Notes: generated by a model from the sequence alone, not told the origin. A DNA stretch of 64,000 nucleotides from Dinoroseobacter sp049800775 (GCF_049800775.1 NZ_JBNAFR010000003.1:372001-436000); one strand, 5' to 3'; positions 16,362 through 25,364 are shown, numbered from the stretch's first letter. Made by a program: numbers and translations.

Positions 16362-16439
16362 CCCAATGGAGTTGGGCCTGCCTTGCAGGTTCCGCGTCAT
16401 CGCTGGCGCCTATTTGCGCCCGGAGTAAGGAGAACCCAC

Positions 16440-17012
16440 GTGTCCCACGCAGAGGATCAGACCGGCACACGCCGCGACTTTCTGTACTATGCCACGGCCG
16501 GCGCAGGTGTCGTCACCACGGGTGCCGCTGTTTGGCCGCTTGTGAACCAAATGAACCCGTCTGCCGACGTGCAGGCCCTCAGCTCCATCCGTGTGGATGT
16601 GGGCGATGTGCAGCCTGGTACGCAAATCACGGTGAAATGGCTCGGCAAGCCCGTTTTCATTCGTCGCCGGACGGAAGAAGAGATCGCCGCGGCGCGGGAT
16701 GTGGATCTGAACGATCTGCCCGATCCGATTGCACGGAACAACAACCTCGGCGATGTCGAGGCGACCGATGAAAACCGCTCGATGACCACATTTGGCGGTG
16801 AGAATACCGGCGAGTGGCTGGTTCAGATGGGCGTTTGCACCCATCTGGGTTGCGTTCCGCTGGGCGATGCAGGCGATTTTGGCGGCTGGTTCTGCCCCTG
16901 CCACGGCTCGCACTATGACACATCCGGCCGGATCCGCCGGGGCCCCGCGCCCGAGAACCTGCCGGTTCCGGTGTCGGAATTCGTCGACGAAACAACCATT
17001 AAACTGGGTTAA
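16440..17012 (+). CDS. petA: ubiquinol-cytochrome c reductase Rieske iron-sulfur subunit
   Basis: 190-aa subunit of the cytochrome bc1 complex that passes electrons from ubiquinol to cytochrome c1 in the periplasm. The N-terminus carries a Tat-type signal anchor (TGTRRDFLYYATAGAGVV). The 2Fe-2S ligands are C133/H135 in CTHLGC and C152/H155 in CPCHGSH, with the disulfide cysteines at 138 and 154. The start is a GTG preceded by AAGGAGA; an upstream in-frame ATG lacks a ribosome site. First gene of petABC; petB starts 14 bases on. Confidence 0.97.
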   Translation: MSHAEDQTGTRRDFLYYATAGAGVVTTGAAVWPLVNQMNPSADVQALSSIRVDVGDVQPGTQITVKWLGKPVFIRRRTEEEIAAARDVDLNDLPDPIARNNNLGDVEATDENRSMTTFGGENTGEWLVQMGVCTHLGCVPLGDAGDFGGWFCPCHGSHYDTSGRIRRGPAPENLPVPVSEFVDETTIKLG

Positions 17013-17026
17013 GGGAGAAGAACGAC

Positions 17027-18376
17027 ATGTCTGGCATCCCGCACGACCATTACGAGCCGAAGACCGGCGGTGAGAAGTGGGTTCATTCCCGTCTCCCGGT
17101 GATCGGTCTCATCTACGACACCATCATGATCCCCACACCCAAGAACCTGAACTGGATGTGGATCTGGGGCATCGTCCTGACCTTCTGCCTCGCCTTGCAG
17201 ATCGTCACCGGCATCATCCTTGCGATGCACTACACCCCCCACGTGGATCTGGCCTTCGCCTCTGTTGAGCACATCATGCGCAACGTGAATGGCGGCTACA
17301 TGCTGCGGTATCTGCACGCGAACGGCGCTTCGCTGTTCTTTGTGGCGGTCTATTTGCACATTTTCCGCGGTCTCTACTACGGCTCCTACAAGGCGCCGCG
17401 CGAGATCACCTGGATCATCGGGATGCTGATTTACCTGATGATGATGGGCACGGCCTTCATGGGTTACGTTCTGCCCTGGGGTCAGATGTCCTTCTGGGGC
17501 GCGACCGTGATCACCGGCCTCTTCGGCGCCATCCCCTTCGTGGGCGACGCGCTGCAGACCTGGCTGCTGGGCGGGCCTGCCGTGGACAACGCCACGCTGA
17601 ACCGCTTCTTCTCGCTGCACTACCTGCTGCCCTTCGTGATTGCCGGTCTGGTGATCGTGCATATCTGGGCCTTCCACACCACCGGGAACAACAACCCGAC
17701 CGGGGTCGAAGTGCGCCGCACCTCGAAGGAAGAAGCCGAGCGGGACACCCTGCCGTTCTGGCCCTATTTCGTGATGAAGGACCTGTTCGCGCTGGCGCTG
17801 ATCATGGTCGTCTTCTTCGCGATCGTGGGCTTCATGCCGAACTATCTGGGCCACCCGGACAACTATATCGAGGCGAACCCGCTGGCGACGCCTGCGCATA
17901 TCGTTCCGGAATGGTACTTCCTGCCCTTCTACGCCATCCTGCGCGCCTTCGACACCGAAGTGTGGCTCGTGATTGCGGTGGACTGGATCACCGGTGGTAT
18001 CGTTGACGCCAAGTTCTTCGGGGTTCTGGCGATGTTCGGGGCGATTGCCGTGATGGCGCTGGCCCCGTGGCTCGACACCTCGTCGGTCCGTTCCGGCAAG
18101 TATCGCCCGATGTTCAAGTGGTGGTTCGCGCTGCTGATTGTCGACTTCTTCGTGCTGATGTGGGTGGGCGCAATGCCGGCCGAAGGGATCTATCCCTACA
18201 TCGCTCTGATCGCGTCGGTCTATTGGTTCGCCTACTTCCTCGTGCTGCTGCCGCTGCTCGGTGTGATCGAGAAACCGACGGCACAGCCCGCCACCATCGA
18301 AGACGACTTCAACGCCCATTACGGCAAAGCCGACGACGCCGCAGGTTCCGCACCCGCAGCTTCGCCTGCCGAATAA
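17027..18376 (+). CDS. petB: cytochrome b of the bc1 complex
   Basis: 449-aa membrane subunit holding hemes bL and bH and the two quinone sites. Recognisable parts include the amphipathic start KWVHSRLPVIGLIYDTIMIPTPKNLNW, the helix B/D histidine regions (MLRYLHANGASLFFVAVYLHI; LHYLLPFVIAGLVIVHIWAFH) and the Qo-site PEWY at about residue 294. Length fits Rhodobacter cytochrome b, with a short Ala/Pro-rich C-terminal tail (AAGSAPAASPAE). Middle gene of petABC. Confidence 0.97.
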   Translation: MSGIPHDHYEPKTGGEKWVHSRLPVIGLIYDTIMIPTPKNLNWMWIWGIVLTFCLALQIVTGIILAMHYTPHVDLAFASVEHIMRNVNGGYMLRYLHANGASLFFVAVYLHIFRGLYYGSYKAPREITWIIGMLIYLMMMGTAFMGYVLPWGQMSFWGATVITGLFGAIPFVGDALQTWLLGGPAVDNATLNRFFSLHYLLPFVIAGLVIVHIWAFHTTGNNNPTGVEVRRTSKEEAERDTLPFWPYFVMKDLFALALIMVVFFAIVGFMPNYLGHPDNYIEANPLATPAHIVPEWYFLPFYAILRAFDTEVWLVIAVDWITGGIVDAKFFGVLAMFGAIAVMALAPWLDTSSVRSGKYRPMFKWWFALLIVDFFVLMWVGAMPAEGIYPYIALIASVYWFAYFLVLLPLLGVIEKPTAQPATIEDDFNAHYGKADDAAGSAPAASPAE

Positions 18377-18399
18377 CGGGCGAGAGAAAGGATCACATC

Positions 18400-19200
18400 A
18401 TGATCAGGAAACTCGCACTCACCGTTGCGGCGGCGCTCTCCCTCACCGGGGGCGCGGCGCTGGCGGCAGGCGGCGCTGGACATGTGGACGACTACGACTT
18501 CTCCTTTGAAGGTCCGTTTGGCACCTATGACCAGATGCAACTGCAACGCGGTCTGCAGGTCTACACCGAGGTCTGCGCGGCCTGTCACGGCCTGAAGTTC
18601 GTGCCCTTGCGGATGCTCGGCGATCAGGGCGGTCCTGCTCTGCCCGAGGATCAGGTGCGCGCCTATGCGGAGTTCTACGAGGTCTTCGACCCGGAGATCG
18701 ACGATTTCCGCGCAGCGCGTCCCACCGACCACTTCCCGGAGAGCTCTCTGGAAAACGCCCCTGACCTGAGCCTCATGGCAAAGGCCCGGGCCGGCTTCCA
18801 CGGGCCCTACGGCACCGGTCTGGCACAGCTCTTCAACGGCATGGGCGGCGCGGAATACATCGCCTCCCTGCTGGCGGGATACACCGGCGAAGAGAAAGAG
18901 GAAGCGGGCACCGTTCTTTATGAGAACGTGACCTTCCCGGGTGGCTGGATCTCCATGGCACCGCCGCTCTATGGCGATGACGTGGAATTTGCCGACGGTT
19001 CCTCCACCGAGCTCGAAGCGATCTCGCAGGACGTGGCGGCCTTCCTCATGTGGACGGCCGAGCCCAAGCAGAACGCACGCAAGCAAACCGGCTTCATCGC
19101 GGTCACGTTCCTGATCGTGCTGTCCGTGCTGCTCTACCTGACGAACAAGCGGATCTGGGCGCCGGTCAAGGCCCGCGCCAAGGCATCCCCCGCCGAGTAA
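18400..19200 (+). CDS. petC: cytochrome c1
   Basis: 266-aa c-type cytochrome subunit of the bc1 complex. A Sec signal (MIRKLALTVAAALSLTGGAALA) precedes the mature start. The heme site is C59-A-A-C62-H63, and the distal Met region is in GGWISMAPPLYGDDVEF. A C-terminal anchor helix (TGFIAVTFLIVLSVLLYL) holds it to the membrane. Start chosen at 18400 after GAGAAAGGA; a longer frame would overlap petB out of phase. An intrinsic terminator follows. Confidence 0.97.
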   Translation: MIRKLALTVAAALSLTGGAALAAGGAGHVDDYDFSFEGPFGTYDQMQLQRGLQVYTEVCAACHGLKFVPLRMLGDQGGPALPEDQVRAYAEFYEVFDPEIDDFRAARPTDHFPESSLENAPDLSLMAKARAGFHGPYGTGLAQLFNGMGGAEYIASLLAGYTGEEKEEAGTVLYENVTFPGGWISMAPPLYGDDVEFADGSSTELEAISQDVAAFLMWTAEPKQNARKQTGFIAVTFLIVLSVLLYLTNKRIWAPVKARAKASPAE

Positions 19201-19221
19201 GTCAGATCAAAACCGATATAG

Positions 19222-19247
19222 GCGCGTCCCGTTCGGGGCGCGCTTTT
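19222..19247 (+). terminator. rho-independent terminator of petABC
   Basis: Stem GCGCGTCCC / GGGGCGCGC (one G-U pair) with a GTTC loop and TTTT tail, 21 bases after the petC stop. Confidence 0.88.
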
Positions 19248-19336
19248 CTGTTGTAGACCCCCATCCCCCAATGACCGCTTGAGCGGATCCCGACAGGCCG
19301 GTACATGAGGCGGGCCAAGGCTCAGGAGCATACCCC

Positions 19337-20440
19337 ATGTCCATGAACACATTCGGTCACCTCTTCCGCGTCACGACCTGGGGAGAGAGCCACGGACCCG
19401 CCCTGGGGGCGACCGTGGATGGCTGCCCGCCGGGCGTGCCGGTCACGCCAGAGACGCTGCAGGTCTGGCTCGACAAGCGCAAGCCGGGGCAGAACAAATA
19501 TACCACCCAGCGGCGCGAGCCGGATGCGGTCGAGATCCTCTCGGGTGTCTTCGAGGGGCAGAGCACGGGCACGCCGATCCAGTTGATGATCCGGAACGCG
19601 GATCAACGCTCCAAGGATTACGGCGATATCGCCGAGAAGTTCCGCCCGGGCCATGCGGACATCACCTATTGGCAGAAATACGGCATCCGGGATTACCGGG
19701 GCGGTGGACGCTCCAGCGCGCGTGAGACCGCCGCGCGGGTCGCTGCGGGCGGCGTGGCCCGTGCGGCGCTTGAGGCGCTGGTCCCGGGGTTGCAGATCAC
19801 CGGATACATGACCCAGATGGGCCCGCACGGGATCGACCGGGCGCGCTTTGACTGGGACCAGATCGAGCAGAACCCGTTCTGGACCCCGGACCCGCAGGCG
19901 GCGGAGGATTGGGCAGGCTATCTCGACGGGCTGCGGAAATCCGGAAGCTCTGTCGGCGCGGTGATCGAAGTGACGGCGCGCGGCGTACCCGCGGGCCTCG
20001 GCGCGCCGATCTATGGCAAGCTCGACACGGATCTGGCCGCCGCGATGATGAGCATCAATGCGGTCAAGGGCGTCGAGATCGGTGAGGGGATGGCCGCTGC
20101 CGCCCTGACGGGCGAGGCCAACGCGGATGAGATTTCCATGGGGCCGGACGGCCCGGTCTACAGCTCGAACCATGCGGGCGGGATCCTTGGCGGGATCTCT
20201 ACCGGGCAGGACGTGGTCGTGCGCTTTGCGGTCAAGCCGACCTCATCGATCCTGACCCCGCGCGGCACGATCACCAAGTCCGGTGCGCCGGCCGAGATCA
20301 TCACCAAGGGTCGGCATGACCCTTGTGTCGGCATCCGCGCCGTGCCCGTGGGCGAGGCCATGATGGCCTGCGTCCTGCTCGATCACCTGCTGCTCCACCG
20401 GGGCCAGGTGGGCGAGGGTCTGCGCGGTCAGATCGGCTGA
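19337..20440 (+). CDS. aroC: chorismate synthase
   Basis: 367-aa FMN-dependent enzyme, last step of the shikimate pathway (EPSP to chorismate). Signatures are GHLFRVTTWGESHGPALGATVDGCPPG at the start, RPGHADITYWQKYGIRDYRGGGRSSARETAARVAAGG, and SNHAGGILGGISTGQ-PTSSI near the C terminus, with the RHDPCVGIRAVPVGEAMMACVL end. Ribosome site CAGGAG. Its stop lies inside a 22-bp palindrome shared with the convergent 41-aa gene. Confidence 0.97.
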   Translation: MSMNTFGHLFRVTTWGESHGPALGATVDGCPPGVPVTPETLQVWLDKRKPGQNKYTTQRREPDAVEILSGVFEGQSTGTPIQLMIRNADQRSKDYGDIAEKFRPGHADITYWQKYGIRDYRGGGRSSARETAARVAAGGVARAALEALVPGLQITGYMTQMGPHGIDRARFDWDQIEQNPFWTPDPQAAEDWAGYLDGLRKSGSSVGAVIEVTARGVPAGLGAPIYGKLDTDLAAAMMSINAVKGVEIGEGMAAAALTGEANADEISMGPDGPVYSSNHAGGILGGISTGQDVVVRFAVKPTSSILTPRGTITKSGAPAEIITKGRHDPCVGIRAVPVGEAMMACVLLDHLLLHRGQVGEGLRGQIG

Positions 20441-20455
20441 GCGCGCGCTCAGCCG
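20434..20455. terminator. 22-bp perfect palindrome over two convergent stop codons
   Basis: Left arm CGGCTGAGCGC, right arm its exact complement, no spacer. It contains both the aroC TGA (20438-20440) and the TGA of the leftward 41-aa gene (20449-20451). There is no T-run, so if it stops transcription it does so as a bidirectional structure rather than a classic terminator. Confidence 0.5.
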
Positions 20456-20574
20456 CCCCGGACCCAGGGGCTGGTGGTCTGGCTCTCGGTGGAGAAGCCG
20501 AAATTGTCGAGCACATAGGGCGCGGCGAAGGTGATCACGGCGGTCGCCACGAAGGCCAGCAGCATGGGTTTCAT
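20449..20574 (-). CDS. 41-aa membrane or exported peptide, last gene of the formate dehydrogenase gamma operon
   Basis: Short reading frame not recognised in any family. The product starts MKPMLLAFVATAVITFAAPY, a hydrophobic segment that could be a signal or single membrane span, then about 20 polar residues ending SPWVRGG. Its ATG overlaps the TGA of the WD40-cytochrome c gene (ATGA), the coupling pattern used throughout this operon, which is the main reason to believe it. It could be a small subunit or assembly factor of the formate dehydrogenase membrane part. Confidence 0.6.
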   Translation of the reverse strand: MKPMLLAFVATAVITFAAPYVLDNFGFSTESQTTSPWVRGG

Positions 20575-21872
20575 TCTGTCTCTCCCTTGGGTGTTGTATT
20601 GGCCTGCAGGAAGGCGATCAGATCATCGCGATCCTGCGGTTTGGTGATGCGTTGCATGGGCATCTTGGTGCCCGGTGTGTAGTTGTCCGGCCCGAGATCG
20701 AAGAGCTTGTCGACCGTTTCGGCGGACCAGACGATGTCCGAGTTCTTCAGGCTCTCGGAATAGCTGTAATCGGGCAGCGCCCCGGCCTCGCGCCCGAACA
20801 GACCATAGAGCGACGGCCCCGCCCGGCGTTGCCCGTCCGGGCCCAGCGTATGGCAGATCGCGCATTTCCGGTTGAACTGGCGTTCGCCATTCGAGGCGGT
20901 CTCAGTGCCATTCAGGAATTTCTTGCCGCTGACATCCATCTGCGGCGCGTCCGAGGGGCGGTCCGTGGGCCAGCTGTAAAGCGCCTCGTCGAGCCCGCCC
21001 GCCAGAAGGTTCTCGCCATCGGGCGAGAAGCTCAGCGCCCAGATCGGACCGCGCGTCGTGGCGCGAAAGTCCGAGCCGATGGACCAGTCTGCCGTGTTCA
21101 GCAGCGAGATGTAGCCTTCGCCATCGCCCATCGCCAGCAGGCTGCCATCGCGTGATTGCGCCAATGCAAGGATCGGACGGCGGCCCAGGGTGATATCGGC
21201 GATCTCGGTCCCGCTGGCCAGATCGAGGACCCGGGTGACCCCATCGACGGAGCCATAGGCGAGCCAGCCCGCCGCCTCGTTCACGACCATCCGATTGATC
21301 CCGAAGCCGTGGCGCAGCAGGATCCGTTTCTCGGTTCCCTCGACCACGTCCCAGGCGCGCAAGGTCCCGTCGATAGAGGCCGAGAGCAGCGTCGCGCCCC
21401 CCTCGATCCAGGCCACGGCGTTTACTCCGGCATCATGCCCGCTCAGCACGCGGGGTGCGGCCCCGTCGCGGGACCAAAGCGTGATTGTCCCGTCCCAGCT
21501 CGCCGAGGCGATGACGCGCCCGTCCGGGCTGACCGCCAGGTCCGACACCTTGCCCAGATGACGCCCGAGCTCTTCGGTCGTGCCCGTCTCGAGATCCCAG
21601 AGCAGCACGGCGAAATCGTCCCCCGCAGAGACCAGGGTCTGATCATCGACAAAGGCCACGGTTTTGACCGCCGCCTCATGGCCATCCAGCCAACGCGGCT
21701 CGCGCGCCTGCCAGAGCCCGACCGCGTTGTCGAAGCTGGCCGTGGCAACCGTCCCGGAGGGGGACACCGCCACCCCCATGATCGGGCCGCCATGCCCCTT
21801 GAGCGTATAGAATTCCCCAGCCGGGGCGAGGCCCGGCCAGAGTGCGCAACACAGCGCGATCCACAGCCGCAT
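20571..21872 (-). CDS. WD40-repeat / cytochrome c fusion protein
   Basis: 433-aa periplasmic protein. A signal peptide (MRLWIALCCALWPGLAPA) leads into about seven WD40-type repeats up to residue ~310 (for example VSDLAVSPDGRVIASASWDGTITLW), forming a beta-propeller. A class I cytochrome c domain follows, with heme site C337-A-I-C340-H341 and a likely distal Met in GTKMPMQRI. It starts 4 bases downstream of the cytochrome b subunit gene of formate dehydrogenase, so it probably takes electrons from, or scaffolds, that complex. The propeller could instead dock a partner. Confidence 0.85.
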   Translation of the reverse strand: MRLWIALCCALWPGLAPAGEFYTLKGHGGPIMGVAVSPSGTVATASFDNAVGLWQAREPRWLDGHEAAVKTVAFVDDQTLVSAGDDFAVLLWDLETGTTEELGRHLGKVSDLAVSPDGRVIASASWDGTITLWSRDGAAPRVLSGHDAGVNAVAWIEGGATLLSASIDGTLRAWDVVEGTEKRILLRHGFGINRMVVNEAAGWLAYGSVDGVTRVLDLASGTEIADITLGRRPILALAQSRDGSLLAMGDGEGYISLLNTADWSIGSDFRATTRGPIWALSFSPDGENLLAGGLDEALYSWPTDRPSDAPQMDVSGKKFLNGTETASNGERQFNRKCAICHTLGPDGQRRAGPSLYGLFGREAGALPDYSYSESLKNSDIVWSAETVDKLFDLGPDNYTPGTKMPMQRITKPQDRDDLIAFLQANTTPKGETE

Positions 21873-21876
21873 CGGG

Positions 21877-23088
21877 CTACTCGGCAGGGGCCGCCGACGG
21901 GGATTTTGGCGCGGCCGCTTCCTTGGCCTTCACCTCGTCCACCCAGAGGGAGTGGTGCTCGCGCGCCCACTGCTCTTCGACCTGGCCGGAGCCCATGGCG
22001 TCATAGGCGCCCTCCATCCCGACGGACCCGATATAGATATGGGCGAGGATGATCGCCATCATCACGAAGGCGACGATGGAGTGCCAGAGCTGCGCGTATT
22101 GCATCTCTTCATGGGGTGCGAGCTGCTCCGGCAGGATGCCGAACCCGAGCATTTCCGGGACGCCCGTGCTGTTCAGCACCGCGAAGGTCTTGGCGAACAT
22201 CGGCATCTCGAAGGGAAAGAGCAGCGACAGACCAGAGATCGAGATCGATCCACCCAGCAGGATCACGGACCAGAAGATCACCTTCTGGCCGGCATTGAAC
22301 TTCTTGGCGGGCGGGTGAACGCCCTTCTTGAAGATCCCGCCGCCCACGGCGATCCATTTCAGGTCGGTCTTGTTGGGGATGTTCTCTTTGATCCAGAGCA
22401 CGAGGATCATCAGGATCGCCAGCATGAAGGCCCATGAGATGTTGTTATGTACCCATTTCGAGGCCCCGGCGAGCACGGCAAAGCTGTCCTTGCCGAAGAC
22501 CGGGATCAGGTAGAGCCGCCCGAATAGCGAGACGAGGCCGGTGATCCCCAGCACGATGAAGCTGCCCGCGAGGAGCCAGTGGGCAAAGCGCTCGATCGAT
22601 GCAAAGCGCTGGATCGTTCGCCCGGTCTTGGTCCCGTCGATGGTGATCCGACCGCGCAGTAGAAAGAAGAGGGCGAGCGCGCCAAGGGTCCCCAGGAGCA
22701 GGTAGCCGCCATATTTCAGCAGAGGGCCCTGACGGAACTCCAGCCACCACATGCCGCGATCCTGGATCAGGACGCCCGTGGCCGGGCCCCGGGCCGAAAC
22801 GGTCACATCCGCCGTGCCGTAGCGCAGGGCGAGATACACATCGCTATCCGACGCCCCGCCCAGCGTGCCCAGCTGCGTGGCCATGTCGGCGGCATTGTTG
22901 CCCGTACTGTCCAATCGGTAGGAAAGGTCGACATTCTCGCCGCGTTGCCGGGCCAGAATGTCTTCCAGCGTGGGGGCTCCGCCCGTGGAGGAGCGGTCCG
23001 GCTCGGTTGCGGTTGGGGTGTCCTGGGCTGGTGCCATGCTAACAAGGGTCAGCGACAGCACGAGCGCAAGCAAGCTGCGTAAAATCAT
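21877..23088 (-). CDS. formate dehydrogenase cytochrome b subunit (gamma)
   Basis: 403-aa membrane subunit of the FdnI/FdoI type that transfers electrons from the Fe-S subunit to quinone. It has a signal peptide, a ~120-residue periplasmic N-terminal region not found in E. coli FdnI, then the cytochrome b fold: RFASIERFAHWLLAGSFIVLGITGL, WVHNNISWAFMLAILMILVLW, and a late histidine helix LWHSIVAFVMMAIILAHIYIG. The end is AHIYIGSVGMEGAYDAMGSG as in this family. Start at 23088 has GGGAGG 6 bases upstream. It is separated from fdhA-fdhB by two unrelated genes and a terminator. Confidence 0.92.
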   Translation of the reverse strand: MILRSLLALVLSLTLVSMAPAQDTPTATEPDRSSTGGAPTLEDILARQRGENVDLSYRLDSTGNNAADMATQLGTLGGASDSDVYLALRYGTADVTVSARGPATGVLIQDRGMWWLEFRQGPLLKYGGYLLLGTLGALALFFLLRGRITIDGTKTGRTIQRFASIERFAHWLLAGSFIVLGITGLVSLFGRLYLIPVFGKDSFAVLAGASKWVHNNISWAFMLAILMILVLWIKENIPNKTDLKWIAVGGGIFKKGVHPPAKKFNAGQKVIFWSVILLGGSISISGLSLLFPFEMPMFAKTFAVLNSTGVPEMLGFGILPEQLAPHEEMQYAQLWHSIVAFVMMAIILAHIYIGSVGMEGAYDAMGSGQVEEQWAREHHSLWVDEVKAKEAAAPKSPSAAPAE

Positions 23089-23247
23089 CGTGGCCTCCCA
23101 TTTTGATGCGGTTCTGAGCCGCAAATATGTACTGAAGAGTAGGTTTTTTGAGCCGACTGTCCATCGAATTCCGGTCGCGACTATAGGCGCTCGGGCTGGG
23201 GGGCGTTAGGGGGCAGCCGCCGCGAAAGACGCGACTTTGGTGCCGGG

Positions 23248-24234
23248 TCAGTCGCGCATGGAATCCTTGATCCGCACGACTTCCTTGTAGGCGGTGGCGG
23301 CCTTCTGGAATTCACCGCGGGCCTCGTGAAACTGGGCGAGAGCCTCGGTGAAGCGCGCGACCCAGATCGGATAGCCGATGCTTTGCGCGATACGCTGACC
23401 CTCGGTGAGGGCCGCGCTGGCGTAGTCCATCTCGCCGCGCTTGTGCTGTGCGATGCCAAGCTGGTGCAAAAGCTGACAGATGGCACGCTGATCGCCGTCG
23501 GTCCGCGCAACATCGAGCCCCTCTTCCAGATGGGGCAGCGCCTCCACCGGGCGATCCAGGGCGATATAGGCGGCGCTCAGGACCTCATGGGTATAGGGCA
23601 GGATCACGCGGCTCTTGAACTGCCTGGCAAGGGCAAGCGCCTGCTCGGCACGGGCGGCGGCCTCGTCGTATTGCGTTTCGTAATGCAGGGCGCGGGCGTA
23701 GTTATGCTCCACCCGGGCGCGCTCGGCGCCCTTGGCAAGGTTCAGGGCATTCTCCAGCGCATGCCGGGATTCCTCGACCCGCCCGCGATAGCGTTGAATG
23801 GTCGATTGCGTAATGTAGAGATCCACCATGGTTTCGTCCGGGATCGTGTCATCCACGAGCTCGAACCCCCTGCGGACCATCCGGCTCGCGAAATCCCTGC
23901 GCCCGGCGCTGTAATGCACGACGCCGAGCAGAGAGAAGACATCCACCAGGAGATGCTTGGCGATCTGCCGGTCCATTCCCTGCTTGGCCTGCAGGCAGTA
24001 GGAGGCGGTCTTCTCGAAATCACCGCGCCACTTGGCCTGCCATGCCAGCGTGCGCAACGCGCTGCACCGGGCAAGCAGGTCACCGCTCGTCTGTTGCTCA
24101 ACGAGCGCCAGCGCCTGACGCGCCAGCTCCTCGCTGCGCACGCGGTCTGTCCATCTGCATTCCCAGGCGAGCCGGGTCAGCAATCTGGGATCGGGTACGC
24201 GTGCCTCAGAGGGCACACGATCGGTGCGTTGCAT
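23248..24234 (-). CDS. tetratricopeptide-repeat protein
   Basis: 328-aa soluble, almost all-helical protein built from TPR-like units (LLARCSALRTLAWQAKWRGDFEKTASYCLQAK; YTHEVLSAAYIALDRPVEALPHLEEG; LLHQLGIAQHKRGEMDYASAALTEGQRIA). No signal peptide and no catalytic domain is attached. TPR solenoids of this layout are often the C-terminal part of regulators or the sensor of a partner protein, but no such partner is next door. Lies between the acyltransferase and formate dehydrogenase gamma genes on the same strand. Confidence 0.75.
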   Translation of the reverse strand: MQRTDRVPSEARVPDPRLLTRLAWECRWTDRVRSEELARQALALVEQQTSGDLLARCSALRTLAWQAKWRGDFEKTASYCLQAKQGMDRQIAKHLLVDVFSLLGVVHYSAGRRDFASRMVRRGFELVDDTIPDETMVDLYITQSTIQRYRGRVEESRHALENALNLAKGAERARVEHNYARALHYETQYDEAAARAEQALALARQFKSRVILPYTHEVLSAAYIALDRPVEALPHLEEGLDVARTDGDQRAICQLLHQLGIAQHKRGEMDYASAALTEGQRIAQSIGYPIWVARFTEALAQFHEARGEFQKAATAYKEVVRIKDSMRD

Positions 24235-24299
24235 AGGGACCTATTTTCGGTACGGTGTTCTCCTATGACAATAATGAAGCAATCCGCGAAAAATCCATT

Positions 24300-24331
24300 G
24301 AAAAAATCAAATACTGCCAGAGATTTTTTTC
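24300..24331. repeat. A/T-rich inverted repeat downstream of the acyltransferase gene
   Basis: GAAAAAATC (24300-24308) and GATTTTTTTC (24322-24331) flank a 13-base loop; the right arm has one extra T. It lies in the 115-base gap after the leftward acyltransferase stop and could act as its weak terminator or as an operator of the TPR gene. It is much more A/T-rich than its neighbours. Confidence 0.4.
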
Positions 24332-24349
24332 ATGAATGCGATCGGCATT

Positions 24350-25288
24350 TTAGGAATCCGACGCTGCGGCGGCTTTGAGAACCCGCGTCCACTGCTTGTC
24401 ATACAGGAAAAGCCAGTCCTGCGGTGAGCTGCGCAGGAAGGCTTCGAGCCCGGATGCGATATCCTGTGTCGTGGTCTCGATGCTTTGCGGCGTGAGGGGG
24501 GCCGCAAGCTCCAGCGAGATGGTGGTCTCGGTCTGCACGGCCATGGCCGGGAGGATCGGGCTCTTGAGCTTGCCGGCAAACCGCGCAGGCCACCCTGCCA
24601 TGCTTACGGGCTGGCCGAAAACCTCCACGCGCACGCGATCGCGGGTCTTGTCATAGGACACCCCGTCCGGGGGTGGGCGCTGGATCCGGTCGACGACACC
24701 GACCACAAGCATCCCTGATTTCAATGCCTTGAGGACCGCCCGCGCGACGGAGGCCTCGGGCGTGCGGCGCACGTCGATGCAGTCGCATCCCAGATGGACA
24801 TAGTAGCTGTGCTGGGTCTCGGCGCGCGCGTCCTTCTTGCTCTCGCGTACGAGCATCAGGGTGGGATAGCGTGCCGCGAGCCCTCGGACCATCGCGATCG
24901 AGGCCTGACAATGGGGCATGACCAGCACCGCGCCCCGCCCTTTGCCGAGGGCAGCGTCCAGCTTGGCGGCCTCGGGGATCTCGAGCATCGCGTCGAGCGC
25001 CTCGGTCTCGCCATTGCGCAGCATCTCCATCCGTTCGAGACCCAGCTGCATGCGGTTGACCCAGGCGTGGTGCATCGCGGTGGGGTTCGGATTGCCGAGG
25101 ATCCGGGCCAACGCGGTGTTGGTGGGTTTCATCGGGGCCCCGGGCAGGTGGTAGGCGATCCGCAACATCAACCCGAACCCGCCATAGCCCGCCCGTTCGA
25201 CCCAATGGGGCGCGTTGCGCATCCGGCGCAATCCGCCATCGAAGAGAAACCAGATCCGGTCTTTGAAACGGGTAAAACTCAGTGCCAC
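24350..25288 (-). CDS. LpxL/HtrB-like lipid A acyltransferase-family protein
   Basis: 312-aa protein of the lauroyl/myristoyl acyltransferase (LABLAT) superfamily. It shows the family's GRGAVLVMPHCQASIAMVRGLA block and the later MLVVGVVDRI / AGKLKSPILPAMA stretch. The catalytic HX4(D/E) pattern is not intact: the histidine in MPHCQASI is followed four residues later by isoleucine rather than Glu/Asp. It may therefore be an atypical acyltransferase or have lost activity. No strong N-terminal anchor is seen. Gene order gives no partner. Confidence 0.7.
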   Translation of the reverse strand: MALSFTRFKDRIWFLFDGGLRRMRNAPHWVERAGYGGFGLMLRIAYHLPGAPMKPTNTALARILGNPNPTAMHHAWVNRMQLGLERMEMLRNGETEALDAMLEIPEAAKLDAALGKGRGAVLVMPHCQASIAMVRGLAARYPTLMLVRESKKDARAETQHSYYVHLGCDCIDVRRTPEASVARAVLKALKSGMLVVGVVDRIQRPPPDGVSYDKTRDRVRVEVFGQPVSMAGWPARFAGKLKSPILPAMAVQTETTISLELAAPLTPQSIETTTQDIASGLEAFLRSSPQDWLFLYDKQWTRVLKAAAASDS

Positions 25289-25364
25289 GGAGAAAGTCCT
25301 GCGTCGGGGGCCGCTCTAGATGTGGCCTGCCGCGCGCGGGCTGTAAAGCCCCGCATTGGCCAAA

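Noticed and set aside
16179..16439. FNR or PpsR box at petABC
   Set aside because: No TTGAT-N4-ATCAA or TGT-N12-ACA pair could be found in this gap.
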